A model generated the notes under the pieces. That model had not been told where the DNA came from. It did not search any database and saw only the letters and a list, made by a program, of their open reading frames with translations. A stretch of DNA of 64,000 bases from Argentina anserina (taxonomy: Eukaryota; Streptophyta; Magnoliopsida; Rosales; Rosaceae), in NCBI RefSeq assembly GCF_933775445.1, contig NC_065872.1:9610001-9674000 (forward strand). Reading direction: 5' to 3'. Shown piece by piece: positions 1-12,578 of this stretch. The stretch's first letter is position 1. Every line of letters begins with the position of its first letter. The position numbers and the translations under genes were made by a program.

Positions 1-50
1 AACAAGGTACGTAAAATTCGAGAATGAATTTGTTTTTAAGGTGGGTAGAC

Positions 51-900
51 TGTAATACCCCGAAATTTAGTATTTACTATTTAGTACTCTAAGGTTATAT
101 TAACTTAGAAAAATTCAATTTTTCTTCTAATATTTCTCTTTAGAAACCAATGATGCTAAGGTACATACTTTCAAAGATAGAAAATTTCTTTTTATAAGTA
201 TTAGACCACGATTTGAATACGTTAGTTCACATTCTTGCGTATACTCGATATTTTGTAATCGAGTTTAAGACTAATACTAATAGTATTATCTTTTATGCAT
301 TATATTAGTATTATATAGTGCAAATATATTGAAAATCTTATGAAAGGAATATACTAAATTCATTTACTTTTTAGAATAACACATATAAATGTGGTTGTTA
401 TATATATATATATATATAATCCATATCCCAATATGTTTTAAATCTAGCTAATTTATTTTTATGTTTTACTCCATCACACTTTTTTTTTTCTTTACTAAAA
501 ACCACACTAACTAGCTAGACTATCACTCAATATTAATTATTGAGAATGGTAAGTGAGAATTGATCTTTTGTGTTCCTTCTTGGCCTATTTATAGTTGTGA
601 GCTTCCTCAAGTTTTTTTCACACTTCCAAATCATAGATCATGCAAGTCTAGAATTCACTTAGTTGATAAAAAACTCAACCATCTAATATTTCTCAAGCTA
701 AAATTCTAACCTTCACTCTTTCTCTCTTAAACAAGTTTATTCTTTAATAAAGTAATCCAACTTTGGATCCACATCAAAGCCTTCATTTCACCCCTGAAAC
801 TTCAAGATAAATACATCTTACATCCTTATAATCTTTTGTCTTTTAAGATTTATCAAAGTGCATAGCTAAGGATAAAATGGAAAAGACCATGTTTTGGTAA
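51..900 (+). mobile_element. Probable Gypsy-type LTR start; the element body lies left of the window
   Basis: A TG start at 51 opens with TGTAATACCCCGAAATTTAG, the kind of 5' end seen in many plant Gypsy LTRs and similar to the solo LTR at 2804. It is preceded by a purine-rich stretch (AAGGTGGGTAGAC) that could be a polypurine tract, so this is probably a 3' LTR. A CTATTTATAG promoter-like box lies near 587. I could not find a matching CA terminus or a target-site duplication, so the right boundary is arbitrary. Confidence 0.4.
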
Positions 901-2130
901 GAGTTATACTTTCGTATTTTATAACATCTGAGTTTGTCCAATATAATAATAGCATTAAATTACTCATGAAAAATGCTTCAATTTAGGCTTTTGAATCACT
1001 CAAAAATGTTTAGAAAATGAAGAAGTTATGGCTAATCAAAGTTAGAGTTAATAAATTCACTGAAAATCTTTTGTAGCACTCACAATTTTAAAAACTCATA
1101 TCTCACTCATTTCTTAACCATTATCCACAAACTTTATATCAAATTAAAATATAAGACCTCTACTTTTAATGTGGAAATTTTCAGAAGAAATGATATAATG
1201 TTTATTACAAGTAGAATATGTAGACATCTAAGATAACAACTTAATGATCGGTTTCTACACTCCTACTGTGTCTGAACTTTTTTTTAACTCAATGACTTTG
1301 AACTGGATTGTATGACTTATCATATTGGATTCCGTACGAAAAATCCTTGAACATAGACTCCTCACTTGCCTAATTTAGACGTTTATTGATTGAGTTATCG
1401 ATACGGAAAGTTGACGGACTTTGACACTATTATTTGAATGACAATTACTACGTTGGACAAACACTTTCATTATTACGGGAGAAATGACTACTAATATTTT
1501 AACTACTAACTAATATTATCTAATTACTTTTAATTTAAAATATATTTATTTTATTTGCATATTTACTTTCAATTTTATTAACTTGTTTATTCATGCATAC
1601 ATTGAGTTATTAACAAGTATTTATATCTTAGTGTAAGATTATATATATTTTTTAGTATTTATATATTATTTTAATTACTAAATTTTGTGATATTCTATTG
1701 ACGTTATTGAATTGAAAGTGTGAAGGTACACGACCATGTGCGCAGCACAGGTCATGACTAGAGGAATAAGAAAGGCTTTTGCCGCTAGTTAACGTCCAGA
1801 TTCAAAGACTTCAAACCTCATTGGTTCCTCTAGAGAACTGAAGCAATTTGGTTTCTATATGCTTGCTGATATGAGGGAATTTCAGCTATCTCAAACAAGA
1901 CTCAATCCTCCTCTCTAAACAACTAATAGCGAAAGCACTCATAAGATTCTACTTCCTACAAGTTTATCATTGGCATATGATGCGCGGTGCGCCCCCTAGG
2001 TTAGAGATCGAAGGGAATTGAGGACTAGTATAATAGATATTAATCCAAGCACACATAACTAACAACCATTAACCGTGAGAGCATGCTCTTCAAAAATCAA
2101 ATTCCAAGTTTATATATTTGTTGTAAGTCA
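901..2130. other. AT-rich intergenic sequence with possible retroelement remnants
   Basis: No gene is recognised. Around 1740-1790 a short plus-strand stretch reads CAQVMTRGIRKAFAAS then stop. This is faintly like the MTR-type start of Gypsy gag proteins, but too short to call. Confidence 0.3.
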
Positions 2131-2403
2131 TTAACACTTTGTACTATATGCTACAAATTGAACATGGATGAGGCCAGGTAATGCCAGAGAGAGAGTGTGC
2201 GTGTGCCGCCCAACAAACCCATTACCTTGATTGATTAAAAGCCGCGAAATCCTGTTATTCACCTTCTTCTTCAAATCTCTCGGAATCACGCTTCTACTCT
2301 CACAATCTAGACCCGAAAACCCCAAGCACCTCGACTGGGTAGTCAAAACTTCACATCTTTGCCGCTGATTAGGGCCCATTGCGGAGGTAAACACCGGTTT
2401 CAA
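2131..2403 (-). pseudogene. Gene-like exon fragment of unknown function
   Basis: A minus-strand reading frame of about 90 codons has balanced, protein-like composition. The convincing part runs from MGPNQRQRCEVL to about KKKVNNRISRLLINQ and is followed at once by a good splice-donor string (GGTAATGG near 2219-2226). The frame after that point is probably intron. I recognise no family. No partner exon was found within the next kilobase on the minus strand. It could be a 5' exon captured by or left beside a transposon, or chance. Confidence 0.25.
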
Positions 2404-3953
2404 AGTCAGGGAGCAGACTAATGATTAACTCCTTACGTTGATTGTTAGAAGAGTAAGCCCAAAACCAACAGCTCATATGAGGTCTTTCACATCTCCATAT
2501 CAAAGGTTTTGATCTTAACACGTGTTTCTGATAATGCCGTGTAACAACATGGCCGTGTATGGACGAATTTTCGAGAAACACCCTTAACTCATGACCACAA
2601 TCCTATAGATCTTATCCATAAATGCTTGATTCTTAATGAGTCTCCCAACTTATTTATCCTACAGGCTACAATCAAGATTGATGCTTTTGGGGGTGGATAC
2701 AAATCTTATGCGAAATCGAGGGAGTCTACTTCATTATACAATTTTTCTCCATTCCACACTCTCAATATCTTTTTCAAGTTTGAGGCTTCTTGCAAATCTG
2801 GGTTGTAATAACCCGATTTTTCAGAATCACCGATTTTTCGGAATCATGTTTGGATTGTTTAATTTTTATTAAGTTGAATAAAATGAAATTTGGATTGCTT
2901 GAAAATTTTCGAAACTCGAACGGAAACGTTTCGGAACGTTTATTTAGTAAAAACGTTACGTTCCGCAACGTATATATCGACTTTTACTTCGTCGATCGTT
3001 TGTGAAAACTTTCTTCACGAAAGTCGTAGAGCTCGTCGATACGAGTGCGTGGACACGTGACGCGTTCAAATCGGACGTCGGAGGTGAAAGTTATTAACGT
3101 CGGGACTTCGTTTCCGATTTTGGAAACAAGTATAAATAGAAAATTTTAGGGATTAGGGTTACCGCCGCCTAGAGGCGGCGCGTGGGGGTGCGTGGGTTAG
3201 TTTAGGAGGGGTCTGAGATCGTGAGAAGGAAGAGGAGGAGAGGGAGAGATTGGGCCCGGCGGTGGCGTGATACGCCCCGGTGTCGGAGTAGGCGCGTGGG
3301 CCCCACGCGCGGCCTCCGGCGAGTGGCGCGTATACCTCACGCGCCGCCACGTGCGGCGGGCGTGAACAGTATTTCCGAAGGGTAATTTTTGTAATTTCTT
3401 TTTTACGAACGGTAAATGTTAAAATGTGATTTACGTACGGTAAATATAAATTTTATTTACGAACGGTAAATGTAAATGTAAATTACTTTGACTAAATGTA
3501 TAAAGTAATTTTGGAAGGGTAATTCAGTAATTATTATTTACCGAGACAGTACGTACATTTAAATAGTATTTATACGTACATAAATACGTAAACAGTATGT
3601 ACTCGTACAGAAATACGTATTGTACAGAAATATGTATTGGATGTGTATTTGTACAGTAATACATAAATTGTAAATACGTGAATAGTACATAGTGGATAGT
3701 ACTCAGTGAACAGTAAATTCGTAAAACCGAAAAGTGTTGAACAGTAACAGATTATTACTGTTTCGGCATTTAAAGGTTTACGAAACGTTTCTAAATTCTT
3801 TTCTTATCTTTTCAAGGTGATCGATAAATAAAGAAAAAGAATTATCTTCGGAAATTGTGGAATTACGCTCGAGTCGATAAGGTGAGTAAAATCTCACTTA
3901 TTTACGAATCTACCCTTGCGGAGATTCAACATTTTGCAAAATATTAAAGAACG

Positions 3954-4011
3954 AAATATGACATGTATATAATAAAGTGGATTATATATATATATTGTAT
4001 AAAGTAAATAG

Positions 4012-4057
<46 letters not shown>

Positions 4058-4440
4058 TGCTATATTATATACTGTTAGGATTTTCGTTTGTGAATATGAT
4101 CACAGTGATGATGAGAATTATATATTGAGCATGTGAGGCGTTTTGTACAAATAATGAGTAGATTATTGTACGTGGTTTTAACGTTGAGAATTGTTAAATC
4201 GTTTTGTCTTCGGACGTGTTTAAGAAATATGACATGTATATAATAAAGTGGATTATTTATATATATTGTATAAATGGTAAATAGGTACATATATATATAT
4301 ATAGTTTGCTATATTATATACTGTTAGGATTTCGTTTATGAATTATGATCACAGTGGTGATGAGAATTATATATTGAGTATGTGATGCAATTTGTACAAT
4401 AATGAGTAGATTATTGTACGTGTTTATGTCTTCGGACCAG
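3954..4440 (+). repeat. Two-copy 271-bp tandem duplication inside the solo LTR
   Basis: The sequence starting AAATATGACATGTATATAAT at 3954 recurs at 4225. Both copies contain a TA run, TAGTTTGCTATATTATATAC, TGATCACAGTG and AATGAGTAGATTATTGTACG. The first copy has the longer TA tract (about 4017-4052), so most of the length difference is microsatellite expansion. Confidence 0.85.
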
Positions 4441-4580
4441 TCCTCGGACGTGTGTGGCATGTCAGAACCTAGTCTTTGGCCGGGCGAAAGTTACGATACA
4501 GTTAGAGCTCTAGTCTGTCTGCCGGAGTACTGCATGAGAGGTAACAGGTGGGTTATCGGCTCATGAGTACTCATACCTCG

Positions 4581-4679
4581 GGTAGCGAGGAGGTTGCTCT
4601 ATGTCGGACGTTGGGCAGCGAGGAGGTTGCCCAATGTCGGGCGTTGGGTAGCGAGGAGGTTGCCCAACGTCGGCGGTGT
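4581..4679 (+). repeat. 33-bp minisatellite, three units
   Basis: Units start at 4581, 4614 and 4647, each built on GGTAGCGAGGAGGTTGC followed by a variant of CCAATGTCGGGCGTTG. It lies in the 3' half of the solo LTR, in a segment rich in TCATGAGTACTCAT-like palindromes that is also present, inverted, around 42970-43150. Confidence 0.85.
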
Positions 4680-5317
4680 ACTACTTGAGGGGTAACAGAG
4701 GTGTACCAGCGCTCATTAGTACCTGTATTATAAATGCATTTGGGTAAACAGAGGGGTTGCCCAATTTCTCATGAGCACTATCATTTTCATATTTTTGGGA
4801 CAACCAGATGGGTCGTCCATTGACTCATGAGTGCATTTATATTTGTTGATCTGTGGATTGTCGTATATATTGATATGCGATTTATATATGTTTTATTTTA
4901 CTCATACGAGCTGTAAAGCTTACCGGGTTTGTGTTTACAATCCCGGTGCACCAATTCGATGGTGTAGGGGATACTACTGCAGGTGCCGATTAGTGGGAAT
5001 CGAAGGACGACTCCGGAGACTCGAAGTTGTTCATTATCTTGAGTGTGGTGAGGTTTTTATTGCGGATTTGTGTGTGAGAACTTGTGAGGATTTATTTGTG
5101 AGTTGTGAGAGATTGTGAGGATTATTACATTTCCATTTTATGAAATGTTGATTTATAATTTGGTTTGTAATAATTGGTTGTTTGAGTTGTATTGTGAACT
5201 CAGTAATGATCCGATGTGCATTTAAAACAATTTCGATTCGTTGAGATTGTTTTGGCGTTTTTTCGACTTTGGAATTTTGGGTTTTTAAGCTCGAAATTTT
5301 AGGGTCGTTACATGGGT

Positions 5318-5622
5318 AATATGTATTTGTGGTGAGTCTCAATTTCTGCTAAAAAATCATAGGATCTGCCATTGTAGGTTCTAGGACTTCGAAAAGCATA
5401 CGTATCCATGGAGAAAAGGAGAGAAGGAAGCAAGGAAGAAGATGGCTAAATCATCAAGTGTGGACTACCCCATGTGTGAGTTTTTCTTTCAGTTATACGA
5501 TCCGCCTCATTTTAATCTAAAGGCCATAAGTTGACCGTCCCTTTTAGTCCCGTAAAAACAGTCTCGTAGGTGAGCGGACTGATCAATAGCATTTACTTAT
5601 GGGACAATTTCCTTGTAGTCAC
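5318..5622. other. Intergenic sequence, nothing recognised
   Basis: About 300 bp between the solo LTR and the next MITE, with no reading frame or repeat that I can support. Confidence 0.4.
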
Positions 5623-5630
5623 TCTATAAT

Positions 5631-6192
5631 TAGGGCTGTCAATGGGTCGTGTCAGGTTGGGTTCGTGTCGGGTTAATGTGTCTCGGGTGTTATAAAATGT
5701 AAATCCAAGCCCAATCCATTTAATAATCGTGTCAAAAATTTAAACTCAAACCCAACCTATTTATTAAACAGGTTACCCGTTTAACCCATTTAATAAATAT
5801 ATTTGTCGTTTTAGATAAGATAACTAACTAAAACAATAATCAAATAAAAAAAATCATTGTATTATCCAAAATTCTAGTTCAAAAAATGATAAAAACTTAC
5901 TAAATCTTTATATACATATAATATAACCATTTTAAATAGCTTGTGTACGCATATTTTATATAGAATTTAGTTAGACTCTTTTATTAAACGTGTCATGCGG
6001 GTTCATTTCGTGTTAGCGGGTTAACCCGTCGTTGACCCGTTTATTAAATAGGTCATGGCGGGTTGACCCGCCGCTGACCCGTTTTTTAATCGTGCGGGTT
6101 CAACCCGTTTTTTAATCGTGCGGGTTCAACCCGCTTTATTTCGTGCGGGTTTCGAGTCGTGTTATCGGGTCGTGTCGAAATTGACAGCCCTA
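5631..6192. mobile_element. hAT-type MITE (562 bp)
   Basis: Terminal inverted repeats read TAGGGCTGTCAATGGGTCGT on the left and TAGGGCTGTCAATTTCGACA on the right (reverse complement). The flanks are TCTATAAT (5623-5630) and TATATAAT (6193-6200), an 8-bp duplication with one mismatch, as expected for hAT transposition. The interior carries many GGGTT/AACCC motifs in both orientations, including a 27-bp direct repeat near 6090-6140, and has no transposase frame. Confidence 0.85.
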
Positions 6193-6330
6193 TATATAAT
6201 CACATTATTCAAATGTGGAAAGCTTAATAGTTTTGCTAATATGCAGTATATGCTAATAGTTTTGTTGATATATTTTTTCATTATTAGATTTTCTTTGATT
6301 TTTTGTTTTGTCGTAAAATAGAGACATTAT

Positions 6331-6560
6331 TGTTGTAGGAAAAAGTAATATAACAATAGAGAGAATGTAAAGATCAATAGAGTCATAATCTTATTCATTA
6401 ATATGAGCCTCTATTTATAGATGATTACATAGATATAACATAATAAAGTAGGAATTTTATCACTAGTAGTAATGGTAAACCTATCGTTACATGAAATGCT
6501 AATTCCTTTTCATATATGGAATAGACCAAGACACATGCACATAGTGATTTTCCTAGAACA
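6331..6560 (-). repeat. 3' LTR of the older Copia element
   Basis: 230-bp LTR with TG...CA ends as read on the plus strand. On the minus strand, CTATAAATAGAGGCTCATAT serves as the promoter-like box. No clean polypurine tract abuts it at 6561, unlike the younger relative. Confidence 0.8.
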
Positions 6561-9500
6561 ATTCATTGTGCCGCACGTCTATTTGGTGCTTTCATGTTAT
6601 GCACACCAATCTTTATTTCGAATATAACAAGTGTAGGGTCGACTCCCACTGATGTCTACATCTCCCCCTGATAATTATACTCATCAATGGAGCTGTTGTT
6701 TAGACATAAATGGTGCATGCAATGTTGTCTGGTTAAAAACCTTGTCAAGTAACAAAAACCTCATGGGTGAAAAATAACCTTGGTAGAAGGAGAAAAAGAG
6801 TTCAAGACACCCTTCATATTTGAAACTAACATGCAATATGCTAGACTTCCTCGAATGTCTACTCCTCTCCCTGATTCATACTTAATCATGAGAGCTTTAA
6901 CAACCTCAGTATATCAATGCTTAACATGTATTTCAAATGTGGCCTTTGGGCAATGATTGAGCTAATCATGCCGTACTTTCCTCAAGTATAACAATTTTAC
7001 TTTGATAATGAGGAGAAGGTTGCTTGTGAACTAAAACTTAAGTTCTCGCTGAAAATAGATTCTCGCGCAACATGATCTTTCATCGCTTAATCAATCATAT
7101 CTTCCATTAGTAAATAGGTAAGAAAAAACCGTTTAATGATCTGGAAAGTAGACATTCGTATCTTTCCAATGATATATGATTCATAATCTAGTTTGTTTGG
7201 AGCTGATAACAAAGCTCGACAAAAGTTGATTGTTATGCAAGTTCCCAAACAGAATTGTCATACTTTGCCAAAAGACATATCTCGCTCAATATAATAGATA
7301 TGATCAAATGGTTGATTTTTCTGGAAAGTAGACACAAATATATTTTCAATGGTATCAATTTCACGATTTTCCATTAAGTAGAATGTCTTGTAGGCCATGT
7401 CAAAGTTGACATACGAACCTGTGCAGATTTTCCTTAATGTGTCTTTCTTCTCAATGTAGGGATTGAATAAGCCCATACCCTTAGGTATTGAAATGATGTC
7501 TTTATGTTATTCCATAGACATTGCGTGGGCGCTGAGCGACACTTAGCTCAATGAATGAGAAGTCAAGCCTCGTATCTTGATAAGTACTACAATGCGCTAG
7601 TGTACTTATATAGGGAATTTCTAATCCCAACACTTCGTCATCTTTCCTTTGACGAAATGGATATTTCTTTTTAGAGTAAAGACTTTAACTGATCATGGAA
7701 GTATATGTAGGCCTCAGTTATACCTTTAGAGTGCCTAAGCCTGATTGATGAATAATCACCAATATTACAGTTCTCAATTACCTTTCGAGACCGTGTCTTT
7801 TCCAAGACCCTTTTCATTATTAATCTCATGTTTTCGATCTATAGTGATAAGGACATGTCTATGTTAATCCAAAATAAACATGCAGGGGACATAAATTCTC
7901 ATATCCCTTCCCAATCAAGGTGTCACGTAGTGAGCATTTCAAAACCCTTTTGCAAACGTGCTATGTGGTCTAGAGCCACTTGATTTGGGTGAATGAAGTT
8001 CGTTGAACAACCTTCATTCATATCTCATGATTTTGATCCCATAGAGATGTATAATGACTACATTACAAAGCTGCTTGGTTAGTTTTTCGGAAAATGCCTA
8101 ACTAGCAAGGAAATGGAGTGCAATGACATCTATTTACTAGAGCAAATTTCATCGTAGTTGATTCCAGGGAGTTCCAAGAGAGATGTTGCACCATAAGTTA
8201 AGTGATAACTCAAAGTGAGTCTAAACATTTTTTCTCACTACGCTTTCTAACAAATTTGATAGGATTTACATGTGCAGTGTTGACTTCACCTTTGCAGGGA
8301 CCTATCTCTTTATCAAACTGGATCGTTCCTTTCCATTTAGGCCAAAGTTTGTTACATTGATACTTTCAACAAAGTATAGTTTGATGTCTAACTCATTATC
8401 TCACGTCCTCATGTACACCAGTATAAATTCTCTTTGTAGAGATCTTTATATGGATAAGCTATGTCATTAAGGCGTCCTCTAATGATAATGATATCCAAAA
8501 ATTTTCACAAGACGGATAATTATTTTTTGATCAACGGATCAAGTTGTGCCATACTCGCTTTCTCCATTAAGCGAGTAATTGAACTAGGTGGCCTCCTACG
8601 TTCCTTGAGAAGCCACGATCTATGACGCCATGTTGCCGTGATTATGGCATCACCATGCCACCATCCTGTGGCGGTGGCGCAATACCAAGTCCTGTGTAGC
8701 GCCATGTCTTCTTGATGAGACATTAATCCTTGTAGGTTGCAGTTATATAATCTAGTCACTTTAATTATAAGATTTATGGATTATGATGAGACAAGTGAGG
8801 ACAAACTACGATAATTCTAAGTCGTTCCACATGAACACATTTATTTTTATCTCCCCTAACTATGGGAATATTGTCTCATCAAATTGACAATTCGTAACTA
8901 TAACGGAAAAAAAATCACTTGTCAAGGTTACTAACATTAACAGATATAGTTGGAAGTTTATATCTAACACATACTTATTCATATATCAGACTAACCAAAT
9001 AACCCATCATTGTGCGTTATGGCAGCGCAATATGGCACATCTAACTTAGCTCAAGATTGTTGATCCGCTTCAATCTTGCCGAGCTCAAGATTCGCAAGTG
9101 CTATTCCATTCTTGCACATATTCACTAGTCCTTAGTGAAAAATACAATGATGGTGGGCGTAGTTGAATAAGTAACGCTGCATGTAAAAATTTCATAACCC
9201 TAAATACGGAAGTTCAGAGCGCATTACCAAATATCAAGACTATTAGTGATAGGCGCAAAAACACCTATAAAGATACCCTATTATCAAATCAATTATATTA
9301 ATAATAGAGGTCATTACCCGCAGAGGATTAGTGAAACTAAGACTTAAAGACACAACAAACACGAACAGACGTGTAAACCATAAATATGGCAGACTCGATG
9401 TAGGAGCATAAACTAACTAATTAGCTACTCTAGACTCAACCAAAAATTACGAAATTAAATAGACGCTAACTACACACAGTGGTGGACTACCACACCATAT

Positions 9501-11184
9501 TTGAGGGTATTCGGAGTTGTTTTAATTGGTGAACAAAAATTAAATAAAACAGAAGTACTACTGAAAACAGAATATTAAAAAGTGAATATATGTGTAAATA
9601 TGAGAGAAACAATAGCTAAAAACTTCTCTCCACCACTAGATATGCTTCAATCACCCCAAAACAATTGCAATAATTATAGATGAATGCACTCACAGTTAAG
9701 CCAATGTCTTTAGGTCATTAACCGTATTACGTTCTCTTACTTGCCATGTTAAGCGAAATGTCGGTATCGACTTAACTATATTGTCAATTAATTGATCTAT
9801 GAAATGTCAGTATCTAGACCAAAATAATTGAAATCATGAAGATTTAAGAACGTTTGAGTAACAACAAGAATATAAGGTCAATGTCGATAGCCTTAGATTA
9901 CCAAGGAATCACTTCACACAAGTACCTGCGCGAAGAACTTGTTATTTCTCATATATTGTGTAAGGATATGATGGTCATAAACACATTCAAAATAAATAAA
10001 CCCTAAAACATGCATCAAAGTGTCGTCCTAATGAAACATGCAATATAATTATCAATGAACAATTAATGAAGAAATTCTCATAAAATTATATAAATTAGTT
10101 AGGGTTTGAAATCAAAGACATATCTAGGATTTTGATCAGCCTCTAACTACTAAAGAGTTTAGTTACACATAATATTAAATAAGATAATCAAATAATATAT
10201 GGGAGATGAATTAAAGGAGGAGAAAAAAAAAACTTGATGATCGGTAGAAGAGGCTGACCTCTCTTTTTCTTGTGAAGGTCTTGATGAGATTTTAGCATCT
10301 TCAAGAGATTTGTGGTGAGCTTGAGAAGATTGAAGGTGAGTCTGACGGTGTTTTTTTCCTTCTCTTCTGCCTCCCTGCCTCTCTTCTCTTTTCTCTAATT
10401 CCTCTCTGCCTCTCTATTTCTTCGGCTCTTCCCTCTCTTCCCTTTGGTTAATTGTCTTATATATTCTAGGTTAATTAACCTAGCCATGCATCTCACGTCC
10501 AGCCCCCTCCTTTCCTTGATCCAATTGCTTTCCAAATTTAAAAGCCCATAATGTAACAATTAATCTCATTTTTTGTATTTGACTTCAAAATACCTAAAAA
10601 TAAATAAAGTTAATTAAAAATATAAAAATATAACAAAATAACTAAGTAATATAAATAATTAACACAATAAAAGTCACACAAATATGTGACTATTAATCAA
10701 CATAGTCAACTATCGTAAGACCAATCGGGTTGTGATATAGGGATATGAAGCCCATCATAGATCTCATATAATATGCTCCAAATCATCGCCATCTACGGAA
10801 TTAAACCCGGACTAGGTGCTTTGATTCTATAGCATAAGTAGTGGATGATGGTATAACACGTAACCAGCGTGTTACATAAACAATTAACACCATAAAATTT
10901 CTAAGGTGTCCGCAAGTTGGTTAAACCAATGAACATAATTCCTATTGGATTCAATGTAAGAATATAATATTTCTTATGTATCTTTAGCGTATGAGGGTCT
11001 TTCTCTTATTTAGCTAAAAACATACTTTATAGAACGAGTGATGGCATTGAAAATTGCCAATGAAGCATCTAGGGAATTTGGTGCATCGCATTGCCTTCAA
11101 TCGATGACTTGGGGCCTCCCATATTTTGGAGCCGTGTACCCGTGCCTGATGAACTGCGTGGCATTATATATATATATATATACT

Positions 11185-11592
11185 TATTTTCTCAAATAAG
11201 GAGGTCCGTACTAATAGTTTTGCTGCAGATTTCTATTTTTAAACCACTTTTTGGTCGAATTTCCTCATCTCCACTTTCTAGTATCTAGATAATATTGCGT
11301 AGATCATCTCTGCAAAATATCAGCCAATTTGGTGATCGTTAAGGTCCTCAAAATCGAAAAATAAATGGACTGATTGAATTCTGTCAAACATGAACCGTTC
11401 ATGTTTCTAACAGAAAAACACAATTTTAAGAGTCTTAACGATCACAAAATTGGCCGACATTTTTCATAGATGATCTACACAATATTATCTTGATACTAGA
11501 CGGTGGAGATGAGAAAATTCGATCGAAAAGTGGTGCAACAATGAAAATGATCACCAAAACAGTAGTGCAGACATCCGCAACCAAGAAGAGCT
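11185..11592. mobile_element. Foldback MITE nested in the Copia element, bounded by TA tracts
   Basis: The two halves are imperfect inverted copies. The left arm has CCACTTTTTGGTCGAATTTC and GTAGATCATCTCTGCAAAAT; the right arm has the complements of CCACTTTTCGATCGAATTTT and GTAGATCATCTATGAAAAAT. The loop contains GAACCGTTCATGTTTC. TA microsatellites lie at both edges (about 11165-11181 and 11591-11610). A related hairpin is at 24154-24525. Confidence 0.8.
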
Positions 11593-11689
11593 ATATATAT
11601 ATATATATATGAAAGCCACGGCCTGGAGAGTAAATGCACAGATTGACCTTTCAAAAATCAAAACCTTAATGGACAATTATGTATGCCAT

Positions 11690-12578
11690 CAGTGGTGGAT
11701 CCACGTTTGGGGATTTCGCTGCTGTCCTTGGAGTTGGAGTTATTTTGGAGAAAATCCCAGTGAAAATGGCAGATTTCAGAAGCTTGCAGCGGCTAGTCGA
11801 CACGACTTTTGTTTTCTTCTAGTTTCAGCCCAAAACGACGTCGTTTCAGCCTTAGTCACTGCCCAAAAAAGATGTCGTTTACTCACATTTTTCTTTGCTA
11901 AAACACGCTCACGTCGACATGTCAATTCCTTCACCTTCTCGGCTTTTGATCTGAAGATGTTTGTTCCGAGACCCCAGTTCGGCAATTCCCAAAAATAAAA
12001 AATCTTTTGAGTCTTCTCAAATTTCAACTTTGATCACTTGATTCACTCCCAAATGCCAAATTCCCCAACGCAAGTAAGTGTTTAAGTGAAGATATTCATA
12101 TGATCATATCATCATATGATGTTGAAGTCGAGAGCAATAAAGTGAAGAGATGAACTGAGATAGAGTACAGTTGGAGATGGGAACTCCAAGGGTATTCATC
12201 AAAGCAGAACTTCTCACTCATTGAAGCTTGCATTGGCTTTATTACTTCTCTGTGAGGATAGATAGGTGAAGACAGTCTGAACTTTGCATTTTTTTGGCTT
12301 TATGCACAGCAAAATTGAAGTCTTAAGTTTGGTTCTTCTCTGTTGGTGACTCAGTGCTCTATCGAGATCCCCAGTGGCATTGAAATTGTTGTTCTTGTTT
12401 CATTTGCAAAGAGGCAGCTAGGCGCCCATCACTTGTTCGAAAAAATGCCAAAGAGAACCTTTGTGCATTTTCTTGCAATTGCAAAAGTCTCTATCCTAGG
12501 CGCCAATCACATGTTCGTTGATTCAATTTGACAGGTAATTTTTGCCTTGGCTGGGAAAATTTTCTGGATCCGCTACTG
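11690..12578. mobile_element. hAT-type element with exact 8-bp TSD (889 bp)
   Basis: Termini are CAGTGGTGGATCCAC on the left and, as reverse complement, CAGTAGCGGATCCAG on the right. The 8-bp sequence TATGCCAT is exactly duplicated at 11682-11689 and 12579-12586. The interior has no transposase but looks like gene-flank DNA: an AAACGACGTCGTTT palindrome near 11833, and pyrimidine-rich leader-like sequence further on. It may therefore carry captured promoter or leader sequence. It is nested in the older Copia element. Confidence 0.85.

Larger units (their letters stand above)
2804..5312 (+). mobile_element. Solo LTR of a Gypsy-type retrotransposon (2.5 kb, TSD TGGGT)
   Basis: The unit begins TGTAATAACCCG and ends GGGTCGTTACA, giving TG...CA termini. 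It is flanked on both sides by the 5-bp duplication TGGGT (2799-2803 and 5313-5317). No gag or pol is present, so it is a solo LTR left by recombination. Internally it holds a TATA-like AAGTATAAATAG at about 3128, an adjacent GC-rich leader, a 271-bp internal duplication, a TA microsatellite and a 33-bp minisatellite. A diverged inverted relative lies at 42544-44792; both share the stretch around GAGCTCGTCGATACGAGTG. Confidence 0.85.
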